Shown piece after piece: positions 13,439 through 21,814 of a stretch of 34,938 nt of DNA (positions are counted from its first letter, which is position 1; each line of letters opens with the position of its first letter). The stretch comes from an uncultured Mycoplasmatota bacterium (GTDB lineage: Bacteria > Bacillota_I > Bacilli_A > RF39 > UBA660). The notes below the pieces were generated by a model. It had not been told where the DNA came from, did not search any database, and was given only the letters and a program-made list of their open reading frames with translations. Made by a program: the position numbers and the translations under genes. Where the stretch lies: positions 1-34,938 of the forward strand of contig CAMNAC010000005.1 of the NCBI GenBank assembly GCA_946530475.1. The letters are read 5' to 3'.

Positions 13439-15470
13439 ATACAAGATTGCATTAGCAGGAAATCCAAATGTAGGAAAAAGTACTGTTTTTAATGCTTTAA
13501 CAGGACTTCATCAGCATACAGGAAATTGGCCAGGAAAGACAGTGGAAAATGCAGTGGGAAGTTTTTTTTATCATGATAATGAATATACAATTTATGATTT
13601 ACCGGGAACCTATTCCTTACTATCTCATTCAGAAGAAGAGGAAATTGCTAGAAATTTTCTTTGCTTTGAAAAACCAGAATTGGTAATTGTCGTATGTGAT
13701 GCAACTTCCTTAGAAAGGAATCTTTCTTTTGTATTACAAGTAAAAGAAATTCATTCCAATGTTCTTGTTTGTGTCAATTTATTAGATGAAGCAAAAAAGA
13801 AAAAAATTGAAATCAATCTTTCTAAATTGTCCGAATTATTAAATACTCCAGTTGTTGGTATTTCTGCAAGAAAAAAAGAAGGATTTGATGAATTATTAAA
13901 TACCATTGAATCATTATGTTTGACACCAAATGAAGAGTATTTCGAATTGTCCTATGGAAAAGAAATTGAATATGCAGTTTCCATTATCGAAAATGAGTGG
14001 AATCAATATTATGATAAATATAAAAGGTCTCATTATTTTTGTCTTCAATTATTAGATGATACAGAATTAAAACATACTATATATGAAAAATATCCAATAC
14101 CTAATATCGAAAAAGCTGTTCAAAAAGCGAAAGGATATCTTTTTTTAAAAAAAATAGATTGGAAAGAAATCATAGCAGAGCAATTCATAAAAAATTCAGA
14201 AATGATTTCAAAAGAAGTAATTACTTATAAAAAAGGTAATATATTTGAAAAAGAAAAAAAGCTTGATCAAATTCTAACAAGCAAAAAATATGGATTTCCT
14301 ATCATGATTTTATTATTAATTTTAATTTTTTGGATTACGATAGAATTCGCAAATATACCATCTAATCTTTTATTCTCTTTTTTTCAAATACTAGGAGAAT
14401 ATCTTTCAAAAAGTCTTTCCTTTTTACCAAGATGGCTTCATGAGTTACTTTTTTCAGGAATTTATAAAACTTTAACATGGGTTGTATCTGTTATGTTACC
14501 ACCTATGGCTATTTTTTTCCCTCTTTTTACATTATTAGAAGATTTTGGATATTTACCAAGAATTGCATTTAACTTAGATTATTATTTTCAAAAATGTAAG
14601 GCTTGTGGAAAACAGGCACTGACTATGTGTATGGGATTTGGATGTAATGCAGTAGGGGTAACAGGAGCAAGAATAATTGATTCAAAAAGGGAACGACTTA
14701 TGGCAATCATTACCAATGTGTTTGTACCTTGTAATGGAAGATTTCCAACAATTGTTGCTTTGATTACGATGTTTTTTGTGGGATTTTCAAATGATTTTTT
14801 CTCTTCCATTTATAGTACATTTTTACTTTGCATTGTGATCTTACTTGGTGTTTTTTTGACTTTTTTCATATCTTTTATTTTGTCAAAAACAGTTTTAAAA
14901 GGAATTCCATCTTCTTTTACGTTAGAACTTCCTCATTACCGAAGTCCACAATATAAAAAAGTATTGATTCGTTCTATTCTGGACCGCACTTTATTTGTAC
15001 TTGGAAGAGCAGTTGTTGTTGCGATACCAGCGGGTCTTATTATTTGGCTATTTGCTAATTTCAAAATAGGTAATAATAGCCTACTAATTCATGTTTCCAA
15101 TTTTATAGATCCTTTTGGGAAATTAATAGGACTAGATGGAATTATACTCCTATCTTTCCTTTTGGGATTCCCGGCTAATGAAATTGTTTTTCCGATTATG
15201 ATTATGGCTTATATGCAAACAGGATCGATTGCAGAGTTTTCTGATTTGAGTATGTTGAAAGAACTTCTCATAAAGAATGGATGGACTTCTATAACTGCAG
15301 TTTGTACGATTTTGTTTTGTTTGGTTCATTTTCCTTGTTCTACTACATTACTTACTATTAAAAAGGAGACTGGAAGTTTTAAATGGACGATGCTTAGTTT
15401 TTTGATACCAACGTTATGTGGAGTTCTTTTATGTTTCATAACATCTTCTTTCTTAAGACTTTTTTCATAG
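13431..15470 (+). CDS. feoB: Ferrous iron transporter B
   Basis: A 679-residue Fe2+ permease with an N-terminal G domain. Motifs: G1 GNPNVGKST (10-18), switch region HTGNWPGKTVE, G3 DLPGTYS, G4 NLLD, G5 SARKKEG. A helical insert follows, then a membrane domain with the conserved Cys-containing gate segments GFGCNAVGVTGARI and NVFVPCNGRFP, and a late helix LLGFPANEIVFPIMI. Length and motif order are those of an intact family member. It moves Fe2+ into the cell across the cytoplasmic membrane. The start lies within the end of feoA. No clear terminator is visible after it. Confidence 0.97.
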   Translation: MHKYKIALAGNPNVGKSTVFNALTGLHQHTGNWPGKTVENAVGSFFYHDNEYTIYDLPGTYSLLSHSEEEEIARNFLCFEKPELVIVVCDATSLERNLSFVLQVKEIHSNVLVCVNLLDEAKKKKIEINLSKLSELLNTPVVGISARKKEGFDELLNTIESLCLTPNEEYFELSYGKEIEYAVSIIENEWNQYYDKYKRSHYFCLQLLDDTELKHTIYEKYPIPNIEKAVQKAKGYLFLKKIDWKEIIAEQFIKNSEMISKEVITYKKGNIFEKEKKLDQILTSKKYGFPIMILLLILIFWITIEFANIPSNLLFSFFQILGEYLSKSLSFLPRWLHELLFSGIYKTLTWVVSVMLPPMAIFFPLFTLLEDFGYLPRIAFNLDYYFQKCKACGKQALTMCMGFGCNAVGVTGARIIDSKRERLMAIITNVFVPCNGRFPTIVALITMFFVGFSNDFFSSIYSTFLLCIVILLGVFLTFFISFILSKTVLKGIPSSFTLELPHYRSPQYKKVLIRSILDRTLFVLGRAVVVAIPAGLIIWLFANFKIGNNSLLIHVSNFIDPFGKLIGLDGIILLSFLLGFPANEIVFPIMIMAYMQTGSIAEFSDLSMLKELLIKNGWTSITAVCTILFCLVHFPCSTTLLTIKKETGSFKWTMLSFLIPTLCGVLLCFITSSFLRLFS

Positions 15471-15521
15471 ACATTCTTTCGAAAATTTGGTATCCTTAAT
15501 ATAGAACAAGGATGTGAGATT

Positions 15522-16571
15522 ATGGATTCAACTGCATTATCAAATACTTGTCCTGCTTGTGGAGCAAAGATTACATTTAATCCAAAACTTCAAAAGTGGG
15601 ATTGTGAATTCTGTGGATCTAAATTTACATTGGAAGAGATGCAGAAGGCGAAGAATGCTTCAAGCAAAGAAGCCAATATTAAAACATTACCTAAAAGTAA
15701 CAAAAAAATAGATGCTTTTCGATGTGAAAACTGTGGAGCAGAAATTGTCGCAGATGAAAATACAGTAGCGACATTTTGTGTTTATTGTGGAAGTACCGCA
15801 ATCTTAAAAGCAAAAATAGATGAAGGGGTTTCTCCTACATTAATTATTCCGTTCAAAAAAGTGAAAGAAGATGCAGTAGAAGCATTCAAAAAAGTCGTTA
15901 TGAAGCCACTTACTCCAAGAGCATTTAAGAGTTCTGAAAACATTGAAAAAATTACAGGAGTTTATATTCCATTTTGGGCCCATGATATTGTAGGAGATGG
16001 AAAAATGGATTTTTCCGCAAAGGATATTAGAACGTGGTATTCAGGAGATTATATGAATACGGAAACAAGAATTTATAATGTGACAGTAGAAGGACATTAT
16101 GAATTTGATAAAGTATTATCAGACGCATCTTCAAGATTTGATGATGATTTAATGGATTCTTTAGAACCTTTTGATTTTAATGATTTAGTAGATTATAATC
16201 ACGCATACTTATCTGGATTCTTTGCAGAAAAATATGATGTAGAACAAGAAAAAGGTTATGAAAGAGCAAGACAAAGAGTAGTGAATAGCTCCATAGATTT
16301 AGCAAAATCGAAAGTCGGACATCAAACGAGTACTGTTTCTAATAATTCAGTAAGTTTAAAAAATGAAAATTGTTACTGCATTATGTTACCAGTGTGGATG
16401 GTGAATATTACATACAAAGGAAAAATGCATACATTTGCGATGAATGGAGACACTGGAAAAATTGTTGGAAATATTCCAATTGGTGTTAAAGAAACAGTTT
16501 TATGGAGTATTGGTTTATTTATTCTATTTTTTGCGCTTTGTTTTGCGATAGTATATTTTGGAGGGATTTAA
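15522..16571 (+). CDS. YdjG-like zinc-ribbon membrane protein
   Basis: A 349-residue protein with two N-terminal zinc ribbons: CPAC/CEFC (C10, C13, C28, C31) and CENC/CVYC (C68, C71, C86, C89). A long conserved middle domain (FKSSENIEKITGVYIPFW and relatives) follows, then one C-terminal hydrophobic helix (about 326-347), so it is tail-anchored with the zinc ribbons probably cytosolic. The TFIIB-type ribbon, TPM-domain and SPFH-domain order of this and the next two genes matches B. subtilis ydjG-ydjH-ydjI. There those genes sit behind the pspA-like ydjF under SigW control. ATG 15522 has GGATGTGAG upstream. The stop shares one base with the next start (TAATG). Confidence 0.8.
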   Translation: MDSTALSNTCPACGAKITFNPKLQKWDCEFCGSKFTLEEMQKAKNASSKEANIKTLPKSNKKIDAFRCENCGAEIVADENTVATFCVYCGSTAILKAKIDEGVSPTLIIPFKKVKEDAVEAFKKVVMKPLTPRAFKSSENIEKITGVYIPFWAHDIVGDGKMDFSAKDIRTWYSGDYMNTETRIYNVTVEGHYEFDKVLSDASSRFDDDLMDSLEPFDFNDLVDYNHAYLSGFFAEKYDVEQEKGYERARQRVVNSSIDLAKSKVGHQTSTVSNNSVSLKNENCYCIMLPVWMVNITYKGKMHTFAMNGDTGKIVGNIPIGVKETVLWSIGLFILFFALCFAIVYFGGI

Positions 16572-17485
16572 TGAAAAAGATTGTTACAGGAATCGTAGTA
16601 TTTTTCATAGGAATACTTCCAATATTTGCTTCTACCAATACCTATGAAAGAACGGAAGAAGATTATAGAGTTCCAAATGATGTTATTGTTACAGAGGAAA
16701 GAATTCCTTATATTATGACAACTCCATCTGTAAATGCTGAAGAAAAAATTTACGATTTTGCAGATTTATTTACTGATGAAGAAGAAAGAGCACTATATCA
16801 AGAAATGCAATCATTTATTTCAAAGGATCAAACAGACCTTGTCTTAGTAACCATTAATGAAAATCCTAAATATAAAGAACTTAGAATCTATGATAAAGAT
16901 CAAGCGGATATGGTTTATGCAGATGATTTTTATGATTACAATGATTTCGGATATGCAAATACAAGAGATGGTTTACTGATTTTAATTGATATGGATAATC
17001 GATATGTATATATATCTGGTAGTGGAGAATCAAGATTTATTTTTACAGATGAGAAAATTCCACATATTACAGATAGTATTTCTTCTTATCTAAGTTCAAA
17101 ATCTTATAAAAATGGAATTAGTAAAATGATTGTAACATTAGATGAATATTATCACTTAGGTACAAAAAGTGATAGAGGATATCGAATTGATAAGAATGGA
17201 AAATTAGTTCGTGATTATCATTTTCTAATCCTTTCCTTTATTTCTTTTGTATGTACTTCTGTTGTGATGCTAATTCTATACTTTAAAAATAAAATGGTTA
17301 GAAAAGCAACTTCAGGAAGAAATTATTTGAATGAAGAGAAAACAAATTTGACAAAAACAAAAGATCAATTTGTAAATGTTTTTGTAACCAGAACCAGAGT
17401 TCATAGTGATTCTTCTTCCGGTGGCGGAGGAGGCCACAGCGGTAGTAGTGGATTTAGTCACAGTGGAGGTGGAAGTCATTTCTAA
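16571..17485 (+). CDS. YdjH-like TPM-domain membrane protein
   Basis: A 304-residue protein: signal peptide (1 to about 20, ending PIFA), a TPM/DUF1517-type domain (IYDFADLFTDEEERALYQEM to about residue 195, with GLLILIDMDNRYVYISGSG), a membrane helix at about 219-240, then a cytosolic tail ending in Gly/Ser/His repeats (SGGGGGHSGSSGFSHSGGG). That tail is typical of TPM proteins of this group. GGAGGGA lies in the end of the preceding gene and ATG 16571 overlaps its stop, so the two are translationally coupled. The TPM domain faces outward by topology. Function is membrane-stress related by analogy with ydjH. Confidence 0.85.
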   Translation: MKKIVTGIVVFFIGILPIFASTNTYERTEEDYRVPNDVIVTEERIPYIMTTPSVNAEEKIYDFADLFTDEEERALYQEMQSFISKDQTDLVLVTINENPKYKELRIYDKDQADMVYADDFYDYNDFGYANTRDGLLILIDMDNRYVYISGSGESRFIFTDEKIPHITDSISSYLSSKSYKNGISKMIVTLDEYYHLGTKSDRGYRIDKNGKLVRDYHFLILSFISFVCTSVVMLILYFKNKMVRKATSGRNYLNEEKTNLTKTKDQFVNVFVTRTRVHSDSSSGGGGGHSGSSGFSHSGGGSHF

Positions 17486-17491
17486 TTATTC

Positions 17492-17520
17492 TTGAAAAAG
17501 AATTTAAAATGTGAGATAAT
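17492..17520 (+). promoter_or_regulatory. Promoter of the ydjI-like gene
   Basis: TTGAAA (17492-17497), 17 bases, GATAAT (17515-17520). The leader of about 45 bases contains a small hairpin AGGGA/TCCCT (17533-17550). The SPFH gene can therefore be expressed separately from the two genes before it. Confidence 0.65.
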
Positions 17521-17571
17521 AAAAGCGTAATAAGGGATGATTAAGTCCCTAGAAAGAAAAGAGGTAGAAAT

Positions 17572-18720
17572 ATGGGTTTAATTAGAGCCGCAGTAGGTGC
17601 TGTTGGAAGCACATTACATGATCAATGGAAAGATTTTATCCGTTGTGAAGATTTAGGTCAAGACATTTTAATGAAGAAAGTAACGACATCAAATGGAATT
17701 ATTTCGAAGGATAGTGCAATTATTGTTGCACCTGGACAAATTGCAGTCATCTATGATAGTGGAAAAATATTAGATGCAACTGCAGAAGATGGAACATATA
17801 CTTTTGATGCATCTTCATCTCCAACTTTCTTTGCTGGACAATTTGGACCAGTGTTTAAAGAAATGTGGAATCGTTTTGTATACAATGGAAAACCTGCAAA
17901 AGAACAAGCAGTATTCTATTTGAATGCAAAAGAAATCATGGATAACAAATTTGGAACACCTGCACCAATTCCTTTTCAAGATTGGTCACATCCAATTCCA
18001 AATCAAATGACAAATTCTATTACACCACTTAGTGTAAATGTTAAATGTTTTGGAAAGTATACATTTAAAATTGCAGATCCATCATTATTCATGAGCCAAG
18101 TAGCAGGAACTGCTGATGAATTCCGTAAAGATAGTTTAGTAGAACAAATGAGAAGTGAAGTTATTGGAGCATTCCAAAATGTATGTAATGCATTAGGAAA
18201 TTCCCAAAACAAAGTTCCAGTATTAGAACTTCCAAGTAATACAGGAAAAATCAAACAACTTATGGATGAACAAGTATTTGATCAACCTATTCGTAATAGG
18301 GGATTAAACATTGTAGGATTCGTTGTAGAATCTGTTACTCTTGATGATGAATCACAATCTAAAATTGATAACTATGAACTTTCTTCAAACAGCTTTATGC
18401 AAAAAGGTACTCTTACAGGAGCTTATGCAAATGCTGTTCAAGATGCTGCCAAAAATGCAAATGGAGCTGCAAATGGATTCATGGGTATTGGTATGATGAA
18501 CATGGCATCTGGAGGAATGGTTGGAGGTGCTGTTACTGGACCTCAAAATCTAGAAGGAGCAACTACAACATTAGATCCATATGCACAAAATGTACAACCA
18601 CAACAAGTAGCAGTAGCGCAAGCACCTGCAGGAGAAGCAACCGCTTTCTGCCCACAATGTGGAAAACCTGTTGGAGCAACTAATTTCTGCGGAAACTGTG
18701 GAGCAAAATTAGGAGAATAA
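17572..18720 (+). CDS. YdjI-like SPFH-domain protein with C-terminal zinc ribbon
   Basis: A 382-residue protein. Residues about 20-240 form an SPFH/band-7-like domain (DSAIIVAPGQIAVIYDSGKI; the relatives are annotated as virion core protein-like or YdjI). A Gly/Ala/Met-rich linker follows (GFMGIGMMNMASGGMVGGA), then a C-terminal zinc ribbon FCPQCGKP with FCGNCGAKLG. There is no transmembrane helix, so it is probably a peripheral membrane scaffold that assembles with the YdjG/YdjH-like proteins upstream. AGAGGTAG precedes the ATG. A terminator follows immediately. Unlike in B. subtilis, no pspA-like gene adjoins the set. Confidence 0.85.
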   Translation: MGLIRAAVGAVGSTLHDQWKDFIRCEDLGQDILMKKVTTSNGIISKDSAIIVAPGQIAVIYDSGKILDATAEDGTYTFDASSSPTFFAGQFGPVFKEMWNRFVYNGKPAKEQAVFYLNAKEIMDNKFGTPAPIPFQDWSHPIPNQMTNSITPLSVNVKCFGKYTFKIADPSLFMSQVAGTADEFRKDSLVEQMRSEVIGAFQNVCNALGNSQNKVPVLELPSNTGKIKQLMDEQVFDQPIRNRGLNIVGFVVESVTLDDESQSKIDNYELSSNSFMQKGTLTGAYANAVQDAAKNANGAANGFMGIGMMNMASGGMVGGAVTGPQNLEGATTTLDPYAQNVQPQQVAVAQAPAGEATAFCPQCGKPVGATNFCGNCGAKLGE

Positions 18721-18728
18721 TAATGCTT

Positions 18729-18754
18729 AAAAAGTAGACAAAGTCTACTTTTTT
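18729..18754 (+). terminator. Terminator of the ydjI-like gene
   Basis: An 11-pair stem AAAAAGTAGAC/GTCTACTTTTT (18729-18739 with 18743-18753), loop AAA, T-run. Confidence 0.9.
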
Positions 18755-18784
18755 ATTTGCACAAAATCGAAGAATTGAAAAAAT

Positions 18785-18815
18785 TGATATTATCATAATT
18801 TCTAATTCATATATT
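18785..18815 (+). promoter_or_regulatory. Possible SigE-like promoter of dacB-spmAB
   Basis: TGATATT (18785-18791) and CATATATT (18808-18815) resemble the B. subtilis SigE elements KMATATT and CATACAHT, one base off each. The spacer is 16 where 14 is usual. In B. subtilis the dacB operon is transcribed by SigE, which agrees. Confidence 0.4.
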
Positions 18816-18830
18816 GATATAGGTGAATTT

Positions 18831-19919
18831 ATGAAAAGAATATGGATAATTATAATGGTTATACTATTGTTACCATTTCCTGTAAAAGCATTCTCTTCTT
18901 CTGCAACTTCCACTGTTTTAATGGACATGGATAGTCATCGAGTACTCTATTCAAATAATCGAAATCAAGTAAGAAGTGTCGCTTCCATTTCTAAAATAAT
19001 GACCGCAATTCTTGCAGTAGAAAGTGGGAAACTAGAAGAGGAAGTTGAAATAGGGGAGGAAATTCTAAAAGCGTATGGGTCTGCTATTTATATCAAAGTA
19101 GGAGAACATATGAAATTAAAAGATCTTGTGTATGGGCTTATGCTTAGAAGTGGAAATGATGCGGCTCTTGCAATTGCGAATTATGTTGGAGGAAGCGTAG
19201 AAAGATTTGTTCTCATGATGAATGAAAAAGCAAAAGAGATAGGAATGTCCAATACAACTTTCCATAATCCAAGTGGATTGGATGAAACAGACAAGGGAAA
19301 TCTGTCTACAGCTTATGACATGGCTCTTTTAACTTCTTATGCAATGAAAAATGCGGAATATAAAGAAATTGTAAAAACAAAAAAACATAGTGTAAAAACA
19401 GATTGTAACTATTATATTTGGCACAATAAAAATAAAATGTTATCGATATATCCATATTCTACTGGTGGTAAAACAGGATATACAGAAATCGCCAAAAGAA
19501 CTCTTGTCAGTACAGCCTCTAAAAACGGTTTAAATCTAGTTGCTGTGACATTAAATGATGGAAATGATTGGAATGATCATAAAAACCTTATGGAAGAAGC
19601 TTATGAAACTTATACTAATTATCCGATTTTAAAAAAGGGAGAAATTATAATTGATGAAGAAACTCATTATCTAAATGAAACACTATATATTAAGAATGAT
19701 GTTACTTATCCAATCAAAGAAACGGAAAAAAATATGATTTCTATCAAATATGAATTAGAAAAGAAAAAAGACTATAATAACCATGATTCTATTGGGAAAG
19801 TAATGATTTATTTCGGCGATGAACTGATAAAAGAAGAGCCAGTTTATATTCAAAAAGCGAAAGAAAAGAAGGAACCTTTTCTAAAAAAGTTAAAGAAATG
19901 GTTTGATTCCTTATGGTAA
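18831..19919 (+). CDS. dacB: D-alanyl-D-alanine carboxypeptidase, DacB-like
   Basis: A 362-residue penicillin-binding protein 5-type DD-carboxypeptidase. Signal peptide 1-20 (ending PVKA). Active-site motifs: SISK (S52, K55), SGN (S107-N109) and KTG (214-216). The C-terminal part matches the PBP5 beta domain and ends in a basic amphipathic stretch that may hold the protein to the membrane. It removes the terminal D-Ala of peptidoglycan stem peptides. The order carboxypeptidase-spmA-spmB-rluB is that of the B. subtilis dacB locus, where DacB lowers cross-linking of the spore cortex, so I call it DacB rather than DacA or DacF. The start has AGGTGA nine bases upstream. Confidence 0.88.
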   Translation: MKRIWIIIMVILLLPFPVKAFSSSATSTVLMDMDSHRVLYSNNRNQVRSVASISKIMTAILAVESGKLEEEVEIGEEILKAYGSAIYIKVGEHMKLKDLVYGLMLRSGNDAALAIANYVGGSVERFVLMMNEKAKEIGMSNTTFHNPSGLDETDKGNLSTAYDMALLTSYAMKNAEYKEIVKTKKHSVKTDCNYYIWHNKNKMLSIYPYSTGGKTGYTEIAKRTLVSTASKNGLNLVAVTLNDGNDWNDHKNLMEEAYETYTNYPILKKGEIIIDEETHYLNETLYIKNDVTYPIKETEKNMISIKYELEKKKDYNNHDSIGKVMIYFGDELIKEEPVYIQKAKEKKEPFLKKLKKWFDSLW

Positions 19920-20503
19920 ATATGATATGGGGATGTTTTATTATAATTGGAATTCTTTCCTTTTTTATACAAGGTGATTTTTCTTTATTAAATGAAACAA
20001 TATTAAAAAGTACCAAAAATGCATTTGATTTGACCATTCAATTATTTCCAATGATGGCATTATGGTTGGGTATCATGAAAATTGCATCTTCCTCTGGATT
20101 GCTTCAAAAATTAAGTCATTTATTGTATCCATTATTATCGAAACTATTTCCAGAAATCCCTAAAAATGATGAATCTTTTTCCTTTATTGCTTCTAATATC
20201 ATTGCAAATTTATTTGGATTAGGGAATGCAGCAACACCATTTGGGCTTAAAGCAATGAAGTCTTTGCAAACGATCAATAAAAAGAAAGATACCGCTTCTA
20301 GAAGCATGATTACTTTTTTAGCGATTAATACAAGTGGTTTAACGATGATACCCACTACAATCATTTCCATGCGTCTTATGTATGGGAGCAAACATCCTAC
20401 TGAGATTGTATTTGCTTGTATTTTCGCGACAGCTTGCTCTACTATAGCTGCTCTATTATTAGATCGATATTATGCAAAAAAGGAGGAAAAAAAGTGCAGA
20501 TAA
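19913..20503 (+). CDS. spmA: Spore maturation protein A
   Basis: A 196-residue integral membrane protein of the nucleoside-recognition (Gate) family. Hydrophobic helices include GCFIIIGILSFFIQ near the N-terminus and TMIPTTIISMRLMYG later. The motif NLFGLGNAATPFGLKAMK (about residues 99-116) is characteristic of SpmA. In B. subtilis SpmA and SpmB are needed for normal spore-core dehydration. The first ATG (19913) overlaps the dacB stop by seven bases; ATG 19922 is an alternative start. Neither has a clear ribosome-binding site, so translation is probably coupled to dacB. Confidence 0.92.
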   Translation: MVNMIWGCFIIIGILSFFIQGDFSLLNETILKSTKNAFDLTIQLFPMMALWLGIMKIASSSGLLQKLSHLLYPLLSKLFPEIPKNDESFSFIASNIIANLFGLGNAATPFGLKAMKSLQTINKKKDTASRSMITFLAINTSGLTMIPTTIISMRLMYGSKHPTEIVFACIFATACSTIAALLLDRYYAKKEEKKCR

Positions 20504-21000
20504 TATCCAGTTTTCTACTTCCTTTTTTGATTTTAGTCGTTATTTTTTATGGAATTATAAAAAAAGTTCCGATTTATGATGTTTTTATAGAAGGAGCAAA
20601 AGAATCCTATGAAATGATTCTAAGTTTATTTCCTTGTATGCTAGGAATGACTTTAGGAGTAAATTTATTGCTAAAAGGAAATTTGATTTCTTTTTTGTTA
20701 TCTTATCTTTCTTTTCTTCCGATTCCAAAAGAAGTCATTCCAATGACATTACTACGTTCTATTTCAGGAAGTACAACACTTGCATTTATGAATCACCTTT
20801 TTGAATTATATGGACCAGATAGTTTAATTGGAAGACTTGCATCTGTAATTCAAGGATCGACAGATACTACTATTTATATTTTAACTTTGTATTTTGGAAG
20901 TATTGGAATAAAGAAAACAAAGTATGCACTTAAAGTAGGACTTTTTGCAGATTTGATTGGAATCATCGCAAGTGTTATTGCAGTAGAGTTGTTTTTTTAA
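20494..21000 (+). CDS. spmB: Spore maturation protein B
   Basis: A 168-residue membrane protein of the same Gate family as SpmA. It carries KVPIYDVFIEGAKESYEM near the N-terminus and LLRSISGSTTLAFM later, with PDSLIGRLASVIQGSTDTT, the SpmB signature region. The start is GTG 20494, placed eight bases after AAGGAGG (20480-20486); the upstream extension in the same frame overlaps spmA without support. It overlaps the spmA stop by ten bases. It acts with SpmA in spore maturation. Confidence 0.92.
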   Translation: MQIISSFLLPFLILVVIFYGIIKKVPIYDVFIEGAKESYEMILSLFPCMLGMTLGVNLLLKGNLISFLLSYLSFLPIPKEVIPMTLLRSISGSTTLAFMNHLFELYGPDSLIGRLASVIQGSTDTTIYILTLYFGSIGIKKTKYALKVGLFADLIGIIASVIAVELFF

Positions 21001-21017
21001 AAGTAATTTTGTATAAT
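20989..21017 (+). promoter_or_regulatory. Promoter of rluB
   Basis: TTGTTT (20989-20994, in the end of spmB), 17 bases, TATAAT (21012-21017). Six bases later AGGTGAT begins, so the mRNA should start at the ribosome-binding site. Confidence 0.7.
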
Positions 21018-21034
21018 AAATCCAGGTGATTTTT

Positions 21035-21757
21035 ATGGAACGTTTACAAAAATTAATCGCACAGTCTGGTTATTGCTCAAGAAGAAAAGCGGAAGAAGAA
21101 ATTCAAAAAGGACATGTTACTGTAAATGGAGAAATTGTAAGAGAAATGGGAGTTCAAGTATCTTCAAGTGATCAAGTTATGATTAACGGAATTCTATTAA
21201 AAAAAGAGGAAAAAGAATATATTTTATTAAATAAACCAAGAGGAGTCGTTACTACAACAAGTGATGACAAGCATAGAAAAACAGTATTGGATTTGATTGA
21301 TACCAATAAAAGATTATATCCAGTAGGTAGATTAGACTATGATACGACAGGAATCTTACTTCTTACAAATGATGGAGAATTATCGAATTTGATGATGCAT
21401 CCGAAAAATCAAATTGACAAAGTATATATCGCTAAAGTAGATGGAATTCTTACAGGGGAAGCAATCAATTCTTTAAAAAAAGGTATCGTTTTAGATGGAA
21501 AGAAAACCGCACCTGCAAAAGTCAAAATTCGAAAGAAAGATTTGAAAAAGAAAACTTGTATGGTAGAACTAACCATCCATGAAGGAAGAAATCATCAAGT
21601 AAAAAGAATGTTTGAAGCAGTAGGATATCGTGTGGAAAAACTAAAAAGAGAACGTATTTCTTTTCTTGATTTAAAAGGATTAAATTCAGGTGAATACCGT
21701 TACTTAAATCCCAAAGAAGTAAAAAAATTATACTTTGAATTACAAAAGAACGATTAA
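21035..21757 (+). CDS. rluB: 23S rRNA pseudouridine synthase, RsuA/RluB family
   Basis: A 240-residue protein: N-terminal S4 RNA-binding domain (about 1-60; MERLQKLIAQSGYCSRRKAE), then the catalytic domain with LNKPRGVVTT and the RsuA-family motif GRLDYDTTGILLLTNDG in which D101 is the catalytic Asp. RluB converts U2605 of 23S rRNA (E. coli numbering) to pseudouridine; the neighbourhood (B. subtilis ypuL/rluB after spmB) favours RluB over RsuA or RluF. AGGTGAT precedes ATG 21035; a GTG at 21026 in the same frame lies inside that site. It has its own promoter and ends at a terminator that includes its stop codon. Confidence 0.92.
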   Translation: MERLQKLIAQSGYCSRRKAEEEIQKGHVTVNGEIVREMGVQVSSSDQVMINGILLKKEEKEYILLNKPRGVVTTTSDDKHRKTVLDLIDTNKRLYPVGRLDYDTTGILLLTNDGELSNLMMHPKNQIDKVYIAKVDGILTGEAINSLKKGIVLDGKKTAPAKVKIRKKDLKKKTCMVELTIHEGRNHQVKRMFEAVGYRVEKLKRERISFLDLKGLNSGEYRYLNPKEVKKLYFELQKND

Positions 21758-21770
21758 GTTCTTTTATTTT
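21744..21770 (+). terminator. Terminator of rluB
   Basis: Stem AAAAGAAC/GTTCTTTT (21744-21751 with 21758-21765), loop of six containing the stop codon, then T-rich sequence. Confidence 0.75.
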
Positions 21771-21798
21771 GTATAAGAATAAAAACTCGTGTTACAAT
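21769..21798 (+). promoter_or_regulatory. Promoter of the phosphoesterase gene
   Basis: TTGTAT (21769-21774), 18 bases, TGT-TACAAT (hexamer 21793-21798). After six bases AGGTGAT begins at 21805. Confidence 0.6.
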
Positions 21799-21814
21799 AT
21801 CATTAGGTGATTCT

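Noticed and set aside
16502-16570. Upstream start for the TPM-domain protein
   Set aside because: It would place 23 residues before a normal signal peptide and overlap the preceding gene; GGAGGGA serves ATG 16571.
20416-20493. Upstream extension of spmB inside spmA
   Set aside because: AAGGAGG at 20480-20486 is placed for GTG 20494, and SpmB homologues begin near this point.
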